Of a stretch of 64,000 bases of DNA, positions 21,964-32,384 are shown one piece after another. This DNA comes from Erwinia rhapontici. GTDB lineage: Bacteria > Pseudomonadota > Gammaproteobacteria > Enterobacterales > Enterobacteriaceae. Below the pieces are notes generated by a model. The model made no database searches. It saw only the letters and a list, made by a program, of their open reading frames with translations, and was not told the origin of the DNA. Position numbers and translations under genes: made by a program. Location: contig NZ_VRKO01000016.1 of NCBI RefSeq assembly GCF_012271765.1, positions 558,001 through 622,000 of the forward strand, written 5' to 3'. How positions within the stretch are numbered: position 1 is the first letter of the stretch; every line of letters starts with the position of its first letter.

Positions 21964-22554
21964 TTAATCAACCCTTCGTTTATTAATTAATCGCTCAATG
22001 TGATATTGCGCGGAGCTGACCACCTGGTTTGTCCAGCCGGATGCACCAAAAGGTAGCGAGCTGGGGGGGAACCAGATGGCATAGCCGACTAAAACCAGGC
22101 ACAGGGCGCGCTCCAGCTGATTGCCTTTTTGGCTGTTCAGCACGGGCAAACGAAAGCGCCAGCGACAGGGCCAGAGCAGCGGCACGCCAGCGGGTGTCAG
22201 CATGTCGGCGACGATGTGGCTCAGATAACCCAGCACCATCCCCTGAAAAGCATCCGCTGGAATCAGCCAGGCGTCCGGGAGCTTTAACTGCAACAGGGCA
22301 ACGCCCCCGACGACTGCCAGCAGGCTGTGGGTGAACCCCCGGTGGCCAAACGCACGGGCGATAGGATGCGATAGCCACCTCAGGCGCTGGCCCAGAAACG
22401 ACTTCGGATGGTCGATATCGGGCAACAGGCAGGTCAGCAACGTAGCGGGGATAATGTGCCACCAGTCTGCGCTGGCCAGAACGGGAGTGAGTTCGGCACG
22501 TTTCGCAAAAATTGCACTGGCGATGGCAAAAATAAGATGGCCTTCGGCCGTCAT
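21964..22554 (-). CDS. ydjM: Inner-membrane metal-dependent hydrolase YdjM (SOS-regulated)
   Basis: This 196-residue protein, the same length as E. coli YdjM, belongs to the DUF457 family. It has conserved acidic/His motifs DIDHPKSFLGQRLRWLSHPIA, GHRGFTHSLLA and HIVADMLTPAGVPLLWP among membrane segments. The biochemical activity is not established. The start MTAEGHL at 22554 matches E. coli; a longer ORF begins nine codons upstream. Two adjacent LexA boxes precede it, consistent with the LexA regulon membership of ydjM in E. coli. Confidence 0.92.
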   Translation of the reverse strand: MTAEGHLIFAIASAIFAKRAELTPVLASADWWHIIPATLLTCLLPDIDHPKSFLGQRLRWLSHPIARAFGHRGFTHSLLAVVGGVALLQLKLPDAWLIPADAFQGMVLGYLSHIVADMLTPAGVPLLWPCRWRFRLPVLNSQKGNQLERALCLVLVGYAIWFPPSSLPFGASGWTNQVVSSAQYHIERLINKRRVD

Positions 22555-22572
22555 GGGAGTACCTGGCTGCAT

Positions 22573-22592
22573 AACTGTCAATGCATCCAGTA
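22573..22592 (-). promoter_or_regulatory. LexA box 1 of ydjM
   Basis: The site contains CTG-N10-CAG (AACTGTCAATGCATCCAGTA) and lies about 20 bp upstream of the ydjM start. Confidence 0.7.
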
Positions 22593-22610
22593 TAGGGAAT
22601 ATATACAGTA
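22591..22610 (-). promoter_or_regulatory. LexA box 2 of ydjM
   Basis: TATAGGGAATATATACAGTA shares the AT-rich centre and the CAGTA half of the LexA consensus; the other half is degenerate. It abuts box 1 (2-bp overlap), giving a probable cooperative double site. Confidence 0.5.
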
Positions 22611-22661
22611 GAATAAATATGTGACGCTGTAACGAAAGATAAATAATTTGGCATTAATCGT

Positions 22662-22697
22662 GCGGTGAACAAAGCGTGAGCGGCTTTTGTTCACCGC
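22662..22697 (-). terminator. terminator-like hairpin after kduD
   Basis: GCGGTGAACAAA (22662-22673) pairs perfectly with TTTGTTCACCGC (22686-22697) around a 12-base loop, just beyond the kduD stop. There is no long T-run. Confidence 0.55.
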
Positions 22698-22703
22698 AGC
22701 GCA

Positions 22704-23465
22704 TTAACGTGCCAGCCAGCCACCGTCTACCGCCAGCGTAGAGCCATTGACGTAGTCAGCGGCCGCAGAGGCGAGAAATACCACCGGGCCCATCATATCG
22801 TCACTTTGACCCCAGCGTCCGGCAGGGATGCGATCCAGAATTTGCTGATTCCTGTCTTCATCGTCGCGTAGCTGTTCCGTGTTATTGGTGGCCATATAAC
22901 CGGGGGCGATGGCATTGACGTTGATGCCATACTGCGCCCATTCATTGGCCATCAGGCGCGTGAGCCCCATCACGGCGCTTTTTGACGCCGTGTAGGACGG
23001 CACCCGGATCCCCCCCTGATAAGAGAGCATTGAAGCGATATTGATGATTTTACCCCCACGCCCCTGGCGAACAAACTGGCGGGCTACCGCCTGTGAGAGG
23101 AAAAACAATGTCTTGCTGTTAACGTTCATTACGTCATCCCAGTCACGTTCGCTGAAGTCGAGCGCGTCTGCCCGGCGAATAATCCCGGCATTGTTGACCA
23201 AAATATCTAACTGTGGGCAGGCGGTCAGCGCCTGATCCATCACGCTCTCAAGGCAATGGCTGTCGGAAAGGTCTGCCGTGATGCTGACAAACCGTCGCCC
23301 GGTGGCCATGACTTTTTGTGCAGTCTCGCTGGCAGAGGAGCGATTAACACCAATAATATCGCATCCTGCCTGGGCCAGCCCAAGCGCCATTCCCTGACCA
23401 AGACCGGTGTTACAGCCGGTAATCATGGCCACTTTGCCTTCAAGATTAAATGTGTTCAGGATCAT
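22704..23465 (-). CDS. kduD: 2-deoxy-D-gluconate 3-dehydrogenase / KDG 5-dehydrogenase KduD
   Basis: This 253-residue SDR enzyme has exactly the length of E. coli KduD and very similar sequence. Visible motifs are TGCNTGLGQG (16-25), NNAG (91-94), Ser145, YTASK (Tyr158, Lys162) and the end LAVDGGWLAR. KduD interconverts 2,5-diketo-3-deoxygluconate and KDG with NADH in uronate/pectin breakdown. AAGGAG precedes the ATG. Its usual partner kduI is absent and the locus (between ydjM and hxpB) is not the E. coli one, which suggests a relocated or acquired paralogue with possibly another substrate. Confidence 0.9.
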   Translation of the reverse strand: MILNTFNLEGKVAMITGCNTGLGQGMALGLAQAGCDIIGVNRSSASETAQKVMATGRRFVSITADLSDSHCLESVMDQALTACPQLDILVNNAGIIRRADALDFSERDWDDVMNVNSKTLFFLSQAVARQFVRQGRGGKIINIASMLSYQGGIRVPSYTASKSAVMGLTRLMANEWAQYGINVNAIAPGYMATNNTEQLRDDEDRNQQILDRIPAGRWGQSDDMMGPVVFLASAAADYVNGSTLAVDGGWLAR

Positions 23466-23611
23466 CGTGGCTCCTTATAGATAAGTGGGCACGCGCCATG
23501 GCAGAGATGACATAACGGATATGCGCGAGCCGGTTAACGGAGCATAGGCAGAAGCGGGGATGAATTCAACAAAAATGAAACGATGTTTTATTTATTTTAA
23601 CGGCAATGGGT

Positions 23612-23648
23612 GATAATAAAAAACCAGGCGGACGCATTGCCGCCTGGT
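23612..23648 (-). terminator. terminator after hxpB
   Basis: ACCAGGCGG (23623-23631) pairs with CCGCCTGGT (23640-23648); the minus strand continues with TTTTTTATTATC. It follows the hxpB stop by 7 bp. Confidence 0.85.
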
Positions 23649-23654
23649 ACTGAC

Positions 23655-24326
23655 TCAGCGTCCGTGCAGATGCTGTGCTGTAAGCTCTTCAAGGCTGGCG
23701 AGTTTTACGTCAGCCAGTGACCAGCGCAGATCGGCGGCATGAGCGGCATCCGGGACGACGATAGAGCGCATACGTCCTGCTTTGGTGGCGATCATGCCGT
23801 TAAATGAGTCTTCCAGCGTCACGCAGTTGAGCGGATCCACGCCCAGGCGGGCGGCCGCATCCAGATAGACCTGCGGGTGGGGTTTACTGTAAGGCAGCGC
23901 CTCTGCCGAGGCCAGGACCTCAAAGTACTGGCGCAGGTTGAACATCTCCAGCACACGTTCCAGCATAAATAGCGGTGAGGCAGACGCGAGGCCGATCTTC
24001 AGTCCCTCGGACTGACAGAGCTGTAATGCCTGTTCAACACCGGGCAGGAGCGGCCGGGTTTCTTCGACCAGACTCAGTGCCCGTGCGATGACTCGCTGGG
24101 TGACTTCGGCCTGGGAGGGGCCTTTCCACGGCAGGTTTTCATACCACATGCGTACCACCTGATCGATACGCAGACCCAGCGCATCCGGCATTTCACCGCG
24201 ACGGCTGAGGTCAACATCAAGGGTGGTTAAGATATCCAGCTCGGCTTGTTGCCACAGGGGCTCGGAATCAATCAGCAGACCATCCATATCAAAAATGGCG
24301 GCGAGTACAGGGCGGTGATAAGACAT
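23655..24326 (-). CDS. hxpB: Hexitol phosphatase HxpB (YniC), HAD superfamily
   Basis: This 223-residue HAD phosphatase has motif I DMDGLLIDSE (nucleophile Asp13, Asp15), motif II LASAS, and motif III/IV KPHPQVYL and LEDSFNGMIATKAG. It closely matches E. coli YniC (HxpB), which dephosphorylates 2-deoxyglucose-6-P, mannitol-1-P and sorbitol-6-P. It is divergent from yniB across a 170-bp spacer in which no regulatory motif was recognised. Confidence 0.92.
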   Translation of the reverse strand: MSYHRPVLAAIFDMDGLLIDSEPLWQQAELDILTTLDVDLSRRGEMPDALGLRIDQVVRMWYENLPWKGPSQAEVTQRVIARALSLVEETRPLLPGVEQALQLCQSEGLKIGLASASPLFMLERVLEMFNLRQYFEVLASAEALPYSKPHPQVYLDAAARLGVDPLNCVTLEDSFNGMIATKAGRMRSIVVPDAAHAADLRWSLADVKLASLEELTAQHLHGR

Positions 24327-24496
24327 GCTACGGCTCCATTTAACAGTTTATGGCAGCTTAGCACGAAGTGTTGATGAAAAAATTATCATCGCGGCAGGCT
24401 GTCTGTGTAAACCTGGCATTAACTCTGCATTTTGCAGGCACTTTTATGTCACTACAGGTAAACTGACAGGCAGACAACAGATGGACTGGAGAAAGC

Positions 24497-25036
24497 ATGA
24501 CATATCAACAGGCTGGCAGGGTTGCGATTATAAAGCGCATCGCGGGCTGGATTATTTTTATTCCTGCGTTGTTATCGACGCTGATTTCACTGCTGGGTTT
24601 TCTGGAAAAGAGTCGTGAGCAGCGCGAAGGTATCAATGCGGTGATGCAGGATTTCGCCCATGTGATGATTGATATGATCCGCTTCAATACCGGTTTTCTC
24701 TCCGGCTTCTGGGCACATTCGCCCATACCGGACTTTAATCAGGGGACGAATGTCCTGTTCTGGATTATTTATGTGCTGATTTTTGTTGGTCTGGCGTTAC
24801 AGGCCTCGGGAGCACGTATGTGGCGGCAGACGCGTTTTCTGCGTGAGAGTCTGGAAGATCAGATGATCCTGGAGAAAGCGCGCGGCACAGAAGGGCAAAG
24901 CCGGGAACAGCTGGAAGCAAAAATTGTGGTGCCACGGCACACGATTTTCCTGCAAATCTTCCCGCTCTACATCCTGCCGGTGATCATCATAGTGGCAGGA
25001 TATTTTGTGTTGAAACTGGCTGGCTTCATCTACTAA
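24497..25036 (+). CDS. yniB: Inner-membrane protein YniB
   Basis: This 179-residue protein matches E. coli YniB (178). Three hydrophobic segments are visible (about residues 17-36, 90-107 and 155-176), with a charged central region between the second and third. No catalytic motif is visible and the function is unknown. GGAG lies before the ATG. It is convergent with yniA, 33 bp apart, without a clear terminator. Confidence 0.87.
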   Translation: MTYQQAGRVAIIKRIAGWIIFIPALLSTLISLLGFLEKSREQREGINAVMQDFAHVMIDMIRFNTGFLSGFWAHSPIPDFNQGTNVLFWIIYVLIFVGLALQASGARMWRQTRFLRESLEDQMILEKARGTEGQSREQLEAKIVVPRHTIFLQIFPLYILPVIIIVAGYFVLKLAGFIY

Positions 25037-25069
25037 GCCAGCCCTCATACCCACGTTTGCGTTCTGCCA

Positions 25070-25963
25070 TCAGGCAGGGCGCGCGTGGCGTTTTACCCGC
25101 TCATCGGTATCCAGCAATGCGCTTGTGGCCCGTTGCGCCTCTCCCAGCCAGCGTCCGCCAAAGACATTGGCGCGGTTAAGCAGGTAATAGAGCTGATAGA
25201 CAGGCTGCCGTTGCAGGAAGTCGCCAGGCAGCGGCCAGACTGACTGGTAACCATCATAAACCTGCACCGGAACATCCGGGAACCAGGACAGCATCGCCAG
25301 ATCGCATTCACGATCCCCCCAGTAGCAGGCGGGATCAAATATCCACGGTCCGCTGTCACTTCCGGCACAGTTGGCCGGCCACAGGTCGCCATGCAGCAGG
25401 GACGGCTGAGGGTGATGTGATTCCAGAATCGCTTGTGCACAATGGACAATCAGTTCGCTGTCACCATACTGAATGCCTTTCTCTGCGGCGAGCTGAAGCT
25501 GCCAGCCGATGCGCTGTTCGGCAAAGAATACCGACCAGCGGCGCAACCAGCTGTTCGGCTGCAGGGAGGTGGTGATGTTATTGTCGAAGTCGAGGCCAAA
25601 CTGCGGTTGTTCACTCCACTGATGAAGGTGCGCCAGCTGCTGACCCAGTTGAAAAGCACCATGGGCATCAAGCGGCCTGACCGGGATGTACTCAAGCAGT
25701 AAAAAGCTGGTATCGCGATCGCTACCCACCCCGTATACCGCCGGTACGCGCACTGTCTGACTGCGTGCCAGCAGCTGTAACTGATCGGCTTCCCATGTGA
25801 ACAGGTCCTGCATGTCACGCTGGTTACATTTAACGAAGATTTCATGCTCACCAAAGCGCAGATACCAGGTGGGATGAACATCACCACCGGGCAGCTCGCT
25901 GCGTTCGGTGATCTCTGCCGGCCCCAACTGCTCACTCAACAGACGACGAATGGCTGACCACAT
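25070..25963 (-). CDS. yniA: Fructosamine kinase-family protein YniA
   Basis: This 297-residue protein belongs to the fructosamine/ketosamine-3-kinase family (APH fold). It shows LPGGDVHPTWYL, the Lys of IFVKCNQ, the Brenner-type LLHGDLWPANC and the metal-binding IFDPACYWGDRECDLAM. These kinases phosphorylate glycated amines for deglycation; E. coli YniA also phosphorylates thiamine in some reports. It lies between yniB and ydiZ as in E. coli. Confidence 0.9.
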   Translation of the reverse strand: MWSAIRRLLSEQLGPAEITERSELPGGDVHPTWYLRFGEHEIFVKCNQRDMQDLFTWEADQLQLLARSQTVRVPAVYGVGSDRDTSFLLLEYIPVRPLDAHGAFQLGQQLAHLHQWSEQPQFGLDFDNNITTSLQPNSWLRRWSVFFAEQRIGWQLQLAAEKGIQYGDSELIVHCAQAILESHHPQPSLLHGDLWPANCAGSDSGPWIFDPACYWGDRECDLAMLSWFPDVPVQVYDGYQSVWPLPGDFLQRQPVYQLYYLLNRANVFGGRWLGEAQRATSALLDTDERVKRHARPA

Positions 25964-26062
25964 AGGACACTCCTCTTTTTCGCTGTGATTGCACTATGGT
26001 AACGCTTAAAGAATAACCAAAATCTGCGTTTGCGCACGTTAAGCGCCCGTCTTTACAAAAAC

Positions 26063-26356
26063 TTAGTCGGTGTTACTGCGGAAGTCTTCCCAGTGCTGAA
26101 CGTCAAGTTGCGGTACTTCTCCCAGTACCTGTTCACCGATCCCCACCGCTTGCTGGTGGATATCCTCTTCTGACAAAGCGGTAATGATGCCGAAACTGTT
26201 GGTGCCAAGTTCGTGTGGATGACCATCGTCATCTTTCAACGTGGTAGAAAATCCACTACTAATCAGCGCACTACTGAGTTCCAGCACATCTGACAAACCT
26301 TTTTCATCGTAATGAAAAGTCACAACATACTGATGGATCCCCTGATTACTCATCAT
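26063..26356 (-). CDS. ydiZ: YdiZ, GhoS/DUF2622-family small protein
   Basis: This 97-residue acidic protein resembles E. coli YdiZ, of the same Pfam family (DUF2622) as the antitoxin endoribonuclease GhoS. It has a ferredoxin-like alternation of strands and helices (YVVTFHYDEKGLSDVLELSSALISSGF in outline). No GhoT-like toxin is adjacent, so an antitoxin role is not supported here. GAGGTG precedes the ATGATG start. Confidence 0.82.
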   Translation of the reverse strand: MMSNQGIHQYVVTFHYDEKGLSDVLELSSALISSGFSTTLKDDDGHPHELGTNSFGIITALSEEDIHQQAVGIGEQVLGEVPQLDVQHWEDFRSNTD

Positions 26357-26804
26357 TCACCTCATTGTAAAAAAACATGTTTTCAGCGTAGCCCATCCTG
26401 AAGGGGGCGCAGTAAAATCAGCATATCGTAGGGGGGATGTGGCGCATTAACACATTTGTCCGTGTTGCAAATCAGAGCAGGGGGCTTGAGAAAGAGGTGA
26501 AGAAGAAAGCGGCCCGTTGACTGGGGGAATTTTACATTTAGTCACATTGCTGACGGTTTTCGGTGAAAAAATGCCCGTCACTAAAGATATTTCTTATTTA
26601 CAGCCAGGTGTTTTCTCACCAAATACCCTCTATAATGCGCCGCGTTAATGGGAATGTTCTCAATAACGGTGCTGTTTTGTCATGATGCTTTGTAAAAAGA
26701 GCGAATTAACAAATTGTTACGAATATTACCGTAAAATGCGTTGATCGTCCTTCAAAACGCTTCAGACTCACTCTTTTAAAAACTGTCGTACGGGTCACAT
26801 TTAA
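26357..26804. other. 448-bp intergenic region between ydiZ and ydiY, site of the missing pfkB
   Basis: No ORF is supported here. A good -10 hexamer TATAAT is at 26631-26636; no convincing -35 was found at standard spacing, and the 170-base leader to ydiY would be long. E. coli carries pfkB in this interval; no remnant of it was recognised. Confidence 0.5.
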
Positions 26805-27560
26805 ATGAAAGCGCTTAATAAGCTGTCTGTAGTTCTGCTGCTCTCCGGGGGAGCACTGTGTCAACAAGCCCTGGCGGATAATAACGTCTTCACGGTTATG
26901 GATGACCCTTCCACGGCGAAAAAAGATTTTGAAGGCAACGCCGCTGCGGGTTATCTGGCGCAGTCTGGCAACACCACCAGCTCCTCTGCAACGGCAAACA
27001 CCAACCTGACCTGGTATACGCCAAGCTTTGCATACAGCCTGTGGGGCAACGCCAGTAACACCTCTTCCAATGATGAGCGTTCTTCAGAGACTTATCAGGT
27101 GGGTGGCCGTACGCGTTACAACATGAACAGTGCCGATTACCTGTTCGGCCAGGCAAGCTGGTTAAGTGACCGTTTCAATGGCTACGATGGTCGTTCCATC
27201 CTGGCGGCAGGTTATGGTCGTCAGCTGCTGAATGGCCCGGTGCACTCACTACGTGTGGAAGCCGGTCCTGGTGTGCGTTATGACGATTACCATCAAGGTG
27301 GCCATGAAACTCAGGCGCTGGCTTACGGTGCATTTAGCTACCAGTGGCAGTTAACCGATACCACCAAGTTCATTCAGGGTGTTTCCGTTCTGGGTAGCGA
27401 CGATACTACCGTCAACTCAGAAACCGGTCTTCAGGTGGCGATTAATGAACATTTCGCCCTGAAAATGGCTTACAACGTGACCTGGAACCAGAATCCTCCA
27501 GAGTCTGCGCCTGATCATACTGATACCAAAACAACGATCATGCTCTCCTACGCGATGTAA
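26805..27560 (+). CDS. ydiY: Outer-membrane beta-barrel protein YdiY (DUF481)
   Basis: This 251-residue protein has a signal peptide (about residues 1-24, ending QQALA) followed by a DUF481 domain: FEGNAAAGYLAQSGNTTSSS, YQVGGRTRYNM, FGQASWLSDRFNGYDGR, and a final aromatic-flanked strand MLSYAM. It matches E. coli YdiY, annotated as acid-inducible and of unknown role. The alternating hydrophobic pattern supports a small outer-membrane barrel. It is followed by a strong terminator. Confidence 0.87.
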   Translation: MKALNKLSVVLLLSGGALCQQALADNNVFTVMDDPSTAKKDFEGNAAAGYLAQSGNTTSSSATANTNLTWYTPSFAYSLWGNASNTSSNDERSSETYQVGGRTRYNMNSADYLFGQASWLSDRFNGYDGRSILAAGYGRQLLNGPVHSLRVEAGPGVRYDDYHQGGHETQALAYGAFSYQWQLTDTTKFIQGVSVLGSDDTTVNSETGLQVAINEHFALKMAYNVTWNQNPPESAPDHTDTKTTIMLSYAM

Positions 27561-27567
27561 TCCTCAG

Positions 27568-27595
27568 ACGAGCCGCTGCCAGCGGCTCGTTTTTC
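27568..27595 (+). terminator. terminator after ydiY
   Basis: ACGAGCCGCT-GCC-AGCGGCTCGT is a perfect 10-bp stem followed by TTTTTCTCC. Confidence 0.92.
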
Positions 27596-27894
27596 TCCTG
27601 CCTCGAATCCTCCTGCTTCGTTTCTGAACGGTTTCTCTCTGATCCTAAAGCCATTTGATGACGTATCCGTTCATTGCTTAAGACACGCCCCCGTGCAATT
27701 GACCTCTATGAAGTGTAAGATGTTCCTCCTTCTGAAGTTTCTGATAAACAGACACTTTTGAATATGTGTACCAGGCCTGTACCAAATCGGCAAATGTGAG
27801 TCGGTTTCAAGTGCAAAGTGCTTGTTGTATAACGTAAATTTTAATTTTGCATGTAATCTTACGTGTGGGTTACCACTGCAATTAAGGATGTTTC
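27596..27894 (+). promoter_or_regulatory. thrS mRNA leader with probable ThrRS autoregulatory operator
   Basis: The roughly 300-bp leader upstream of thrS contains a GCAAA...TTTGC stem (about 27813-27850) that exposes TTGTATAACGTAAATT, with the threonine-anticodon-like CGU at 27833-27835. In E. coli ThrRS binds an anticodon-mimicking loop in this leader and represses its own translation. The folded structure here was judged by eye only. AAGGA before the ATG is the ribosome site. Confidence 0.5.
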
Positions 27895-29823
27895 ATGCCT
27901 GTTATTACTCTTCCTGATGGAAGCCAGCGTTCGTTTGACCACGCCGTAAGCGTGATGGATATTGCTCTGGACATCGGTCCTGGCCTGGCGAAAGCCTGTA
28001 TTGCCGGACGTGTCAATGGCGAACTGGTTGATGCGGTTGACCCGATCACCGAAGACGCACAAGTTGCCATCATCACGGCGAAAGACGATGCGGGTCTGGA
28101 AATTATTCGTCACTCCTGCGCCCACCTTTTAGGGCACGCGATCAAGCAACTGTGGCCAGATACGAAAATGGCTATCGGTCCTGTTATCGACAACGGTTTT
28201 TACTATGATGTTGATCTCGACCGTACGCTGACCCAGGAAGACATTGAGCTGCTGGAAAAGCGTATGCACCAGTTAGCTGAGACGAATTACGACGTCATCA
28301 AGAAGAAAGTCAGCTGGCAGGAAGCGCGTGATGCCTTCGCTGCACGTGGTGAGACTTATAAAACCACCATCCTTGATGAAAATATCAGCCACGACGATCG
28401 TCCTGGTCTGTATCATCACGAAGAATATGTGGATATGTGCCGTGGCCCGCACGTACCCAATATGCGTTTTTGTCATCACTTTAAGCTGCAGAAAATTTCT
28501 GGTGCTTACTGGCGTGGTGACAGCAATAACAAAATGCTGCAACGTATCTACGGCACTGCATGGGGCGATAAGAAGCAATTAGCCGCCTATCTGCAACGTC
28601 TGGAAGAAGCAGCAAAACGCGACCACCGTAAAATCGGTAAACAGCTCGACCTGTATCATATGCAGGAAGAGGCACCAGGTATGGTGTTCTGGCACAACGA
28701 TGGCTGGACAATTTTCCGTGAACTGGAAGTGTTTGTTCGTACCAAGCTGAAAGAGTATGAGTACCAGGAAGTGAAAGGTCCGTTTATGATGGACCGTGTG
28801 CTGTGGGAGAAAACCGGGCACTGGGAAAACTACAAAGAGGCGATGTTTACCACCTCTTCTGAGAACCGTGAATACTGCATTAAGCCAATGAACTGCCCAG
28901 GGCACGTGCAGATTTTCAATCAGGGTCTAAAATCATACCGCGACCTGCCGTTACGTATGGCTGAGTTTGGCAGTTGCCACCGTAATGAGCCGTCAGGTGC
29001 GTTGCACGGTCTGATGCGTGTGCGTGGTTTTACCCAGGATGATGCCCACATCTTCTGTACCGAAGAACAGGTACGTGATGAGGTCAACGGCTGTATTAAG
29101 ATGGTGTACGACATGTACAGCACCTTCGGCTTTGAAAAGATCGTGGTAAAACTGTCTACCCGTCCTGAAAAACGTATCGGTAGTGATGATCTCTGGGACC
29201 GTTCAGAGGCCGACCTGGCCGCTGCGCTGAAAGAGAACAATATACCGTTCGACTATCAGCCGGGTGAGGGCGCATTCTACGGCCCTAAAATTGAATTTAC
29301 CCTGTATGACTGCCTCGACCGTGCATGGCAGTGCGGTACCGTTCAGCTCGACTTCTCTCTGCCGAGCCGTCTGAGTGCCTCTTATATCGGTGAAAGTAAT
29401 GAACGTCAGGTGCCAGTGATGATTCACCGTGCAATCCTGGGGTCCATGGAGCGCTTTATCGGGATTTTAACCGAAGAATATGCCGGTTTCTTCCCGACCT
29501 GGTTAGCTCCTGTACAAGTTGTGGTGATGAATATCACCGATGGTCAGTCCGAATATGTTGCAGAATTGACTCGAAAACTGCAAAATGCGGGCATTCGTGC
29601 AAAAGCGGACTTGAGAAACGAGAAGATTGGCTTTAAAATCCGTGAACATACTTTACGACGTGTCCCTTATATGTTGGTCTGTGGTGATAAAGAGGTGGAA
29701 GCTGGCAAAGTTGCCGTTCGCACCCGCCGCGGTAAAGACCTGGGAAGCATGGACGTAAACGAAGTGATCGCTAAGCTGCAGGGTGAAATCCGCAGCCGCA
29801 ATCTTCATCAATTGGAGGAATAA
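27895..29823 (+). CDS. thrS: Threonyl-tRNA synthetase ThrS
   Basis: This 642-residue class II synthetase has the E. coli length. Domains in order are TGS (1-62), the editing domain with [10 protein letters not shown], the catalytic core (about 245-535) with motif 2 [26 protein letters not shown] and the zinc ligands including CPGH, and the anticodon-binding domain. Motif 3 is [11 protein letters not shown]. It charges tRNA-Thr in the cytoplasm. GGAGG near its 3' end is the ribosome site for infC, so the two genes are translationally linked. Confidence 0.98.
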   Translation: MPVITLPDGSQRSFDHAVSVMDIALDIGPGLAKACIAGRVNGELVDAVDPITEDAQVAIITAKDDAGLEIIRHSCAHLLGHAIKQLWPDTKMAIGPVIDNGFYYDVDLDRTLTQEDIELLEKRMHQLAETNYDVIKKKVSWQEARDAFAARGETYKTTILDENISHDDRPGLYHHEEYVDMCRGPHVPNMRFCHHFKLQKISGAYWRGDSNNKMLQRIYGTAWGDKKQLAAYLQRLEEAAKRDHRKIGKQLDLYHMQEEAPGMVFWHNDGWTIFRELEVFVRTKLKEYEYQEVKGPFMMDRVLWEKTGHWENYKEAMFTTSSENREYCIKPMNCPGHVQIFNQGLKSYRDLPLRMAEFGSCHRNEPSGALHGLMRVRGFTQDDAHIFCTEEQVRDEVNGCIKMVYDMYSTFGFEKIVVKLSTRPEKRIGSDDLWDRSEADLAAALKENNIPFDYQPGEGAFYGPKIEFTLYDCLDRAWQCGTVQLDFSLPSRLSASYIGESNERQVPVMIHRAILGSMERFIGILTEEYAGFFPTWLAPVQVVVMNITDGQSEYVAELTRKLQNAGIRAKADLRNEKIGFKIREHTLRRVPYMLVCGDKEVEAGKVAVRTRRGKDLGSMDVNEVIAKLQGEIRSRNLHQLEE

Positions 29824-29826
29824 AGT

Positions 29827-30378
29827 ATTAAAGGCGGAAAACGAGTTCAACCGGCGCGTCCTAATCGCATAAATAGAGAAATTCGCGCCACTGAGGTTCG
29901 TCTGACTGGCGTCGATGGCGAACAGATTGGTATTGTCAGTCTGAATGAAGCTTTGGAAAAAGCTGAAGAAGCGGGCGTGGATCTGGTAGAGATCAGCCCC
30001 AACGCCGAGCCGCCCGTTTGTCGTATAATGGATTACGGCAAGTTCCTTTACGAAAAAAGCAAATCTTCTAAAGAACAGAAGAAAAAGCAAAAGATTATCC
30101 AGGTTAAGGAAATTAAATTCCGTCCTGGTACCGATGATGGCGACTATCAGGTAAAACTACGCAACCTGATTCGCTTTCTGGAAGATGGCGATAAAGCCAA
30201 GATCACGCTGCGTTTCCGCGGTCGTGAGATGGCGCACCAGCAGATCGGTATGGAAGTGCTTAACCGCGTCCGTAAAGATCTGTGTGAAGATATTGATCTG
30301 GCAGTTGTCGAATCATTCCCTACAAGGATTGAAGGTCGTCAGATGATTATGGTGCTCGCTCCCAAGAAGAAACAGTAG
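29827..30378 (+). CDS. infC: Translation initiation factor IF-3, with AUU start codon
   Basis: The reading frame begins with ATT at 29827-29829, three bases after the thrS stop, and reads (M)[18 protein letters not shown], matching E. coli IF-3, which also starts with AUU. GGAGG lies 8 bases upstream. The full product is 183 residues: N-domain, lysine-rich linker [12 protein letters not shown] and C-domain ending VLAPKKKQ. The first in-frame ATG (29953) would remove 42 conserved residues and is wrong. IF-3 discriminates against non-standard starts, so the AUU gives negative autoregulation. [15 protein letters not shown] is three residues longer than in E. coli. Confidence 0.96.
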   Translation: MKGGKRVQPARPNRINREIRATEVRLTGVDGEQIGIVSLNEALEKAEEAGVDLVEISPNAEPPVCRIMDYGKFLYEKSKSSKEQKKKQKIIQVKEIKFRPGTDDGDYQVKLRNLIRFLEDGDKAKITLRFRGREMAHQQIGMEVLNRVRKDLCEDIDLAVVESFPTRIEGRQMIMVLAPKKKQ

Positions 30379-30470
30379 GCCCTAAAGTAATCTTGCTGCG
30401 TGTTTCGGCACGCGGCGTGATTCGCCTGTCTGGTTCATTTTATTAACAATGCGAAGTGGATATTTTTTAA

Positions 30471-30668
<198 letters not shown>

Positions 30669-30709
30669 GTATCAATTTTTTTTAACAGAATATTAAACAG
30701 GAGAGCTAA

Positions 30710-31066
<357 letters not shown>

Positions 31067-31075
31067 GCCAGATTG

Positions 31076-31102
31076 AAGAGGGAGCTCGTCTCCCTCTTTT
31101 TT
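31076..31102 (+). terminator. terminator after rplT
   Basis: AAGAGGGAG (31076-31084) pairs with CTCCCTCTT (31090-31098), and TTTT follows. Confidence 0.88.
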
Positions 31103-31181
31103 ATTATCTGAAATGATTGACTTTTTTCCCCTCCGGCCTTTCAATAGAGCGGTCCGAAACTGCATTTAAGGTCAGCTAACC

Positions 31182-31226
31182 ATGAATACTGCTATTTTCC
31201 GTTTCTTTTTTTACTTTAGCGCCTGA
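31182..31226 (+). CDS. pheM: PheM leader peptide (14 codons) of pheST
   Basis: ATG at 31182 opens a 14-codon frame, [14 protein letters not shown], with five Phe codons. It is nearly identical to the E. coli pheM peptide ([14 protein letters not shown]). Ribosome stalling at Phe codons when charged tRNA-Phe is low controls the attenuator at 31273-31300. It is too short for ordinary ORF calling. Confidence 0.93.
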   Translation: [14 protein letters not shown]

Positions 31227-32369
<1,143 letters not shown>

Positions 32370-32384
32370 GGGCGGGTAAAACCA

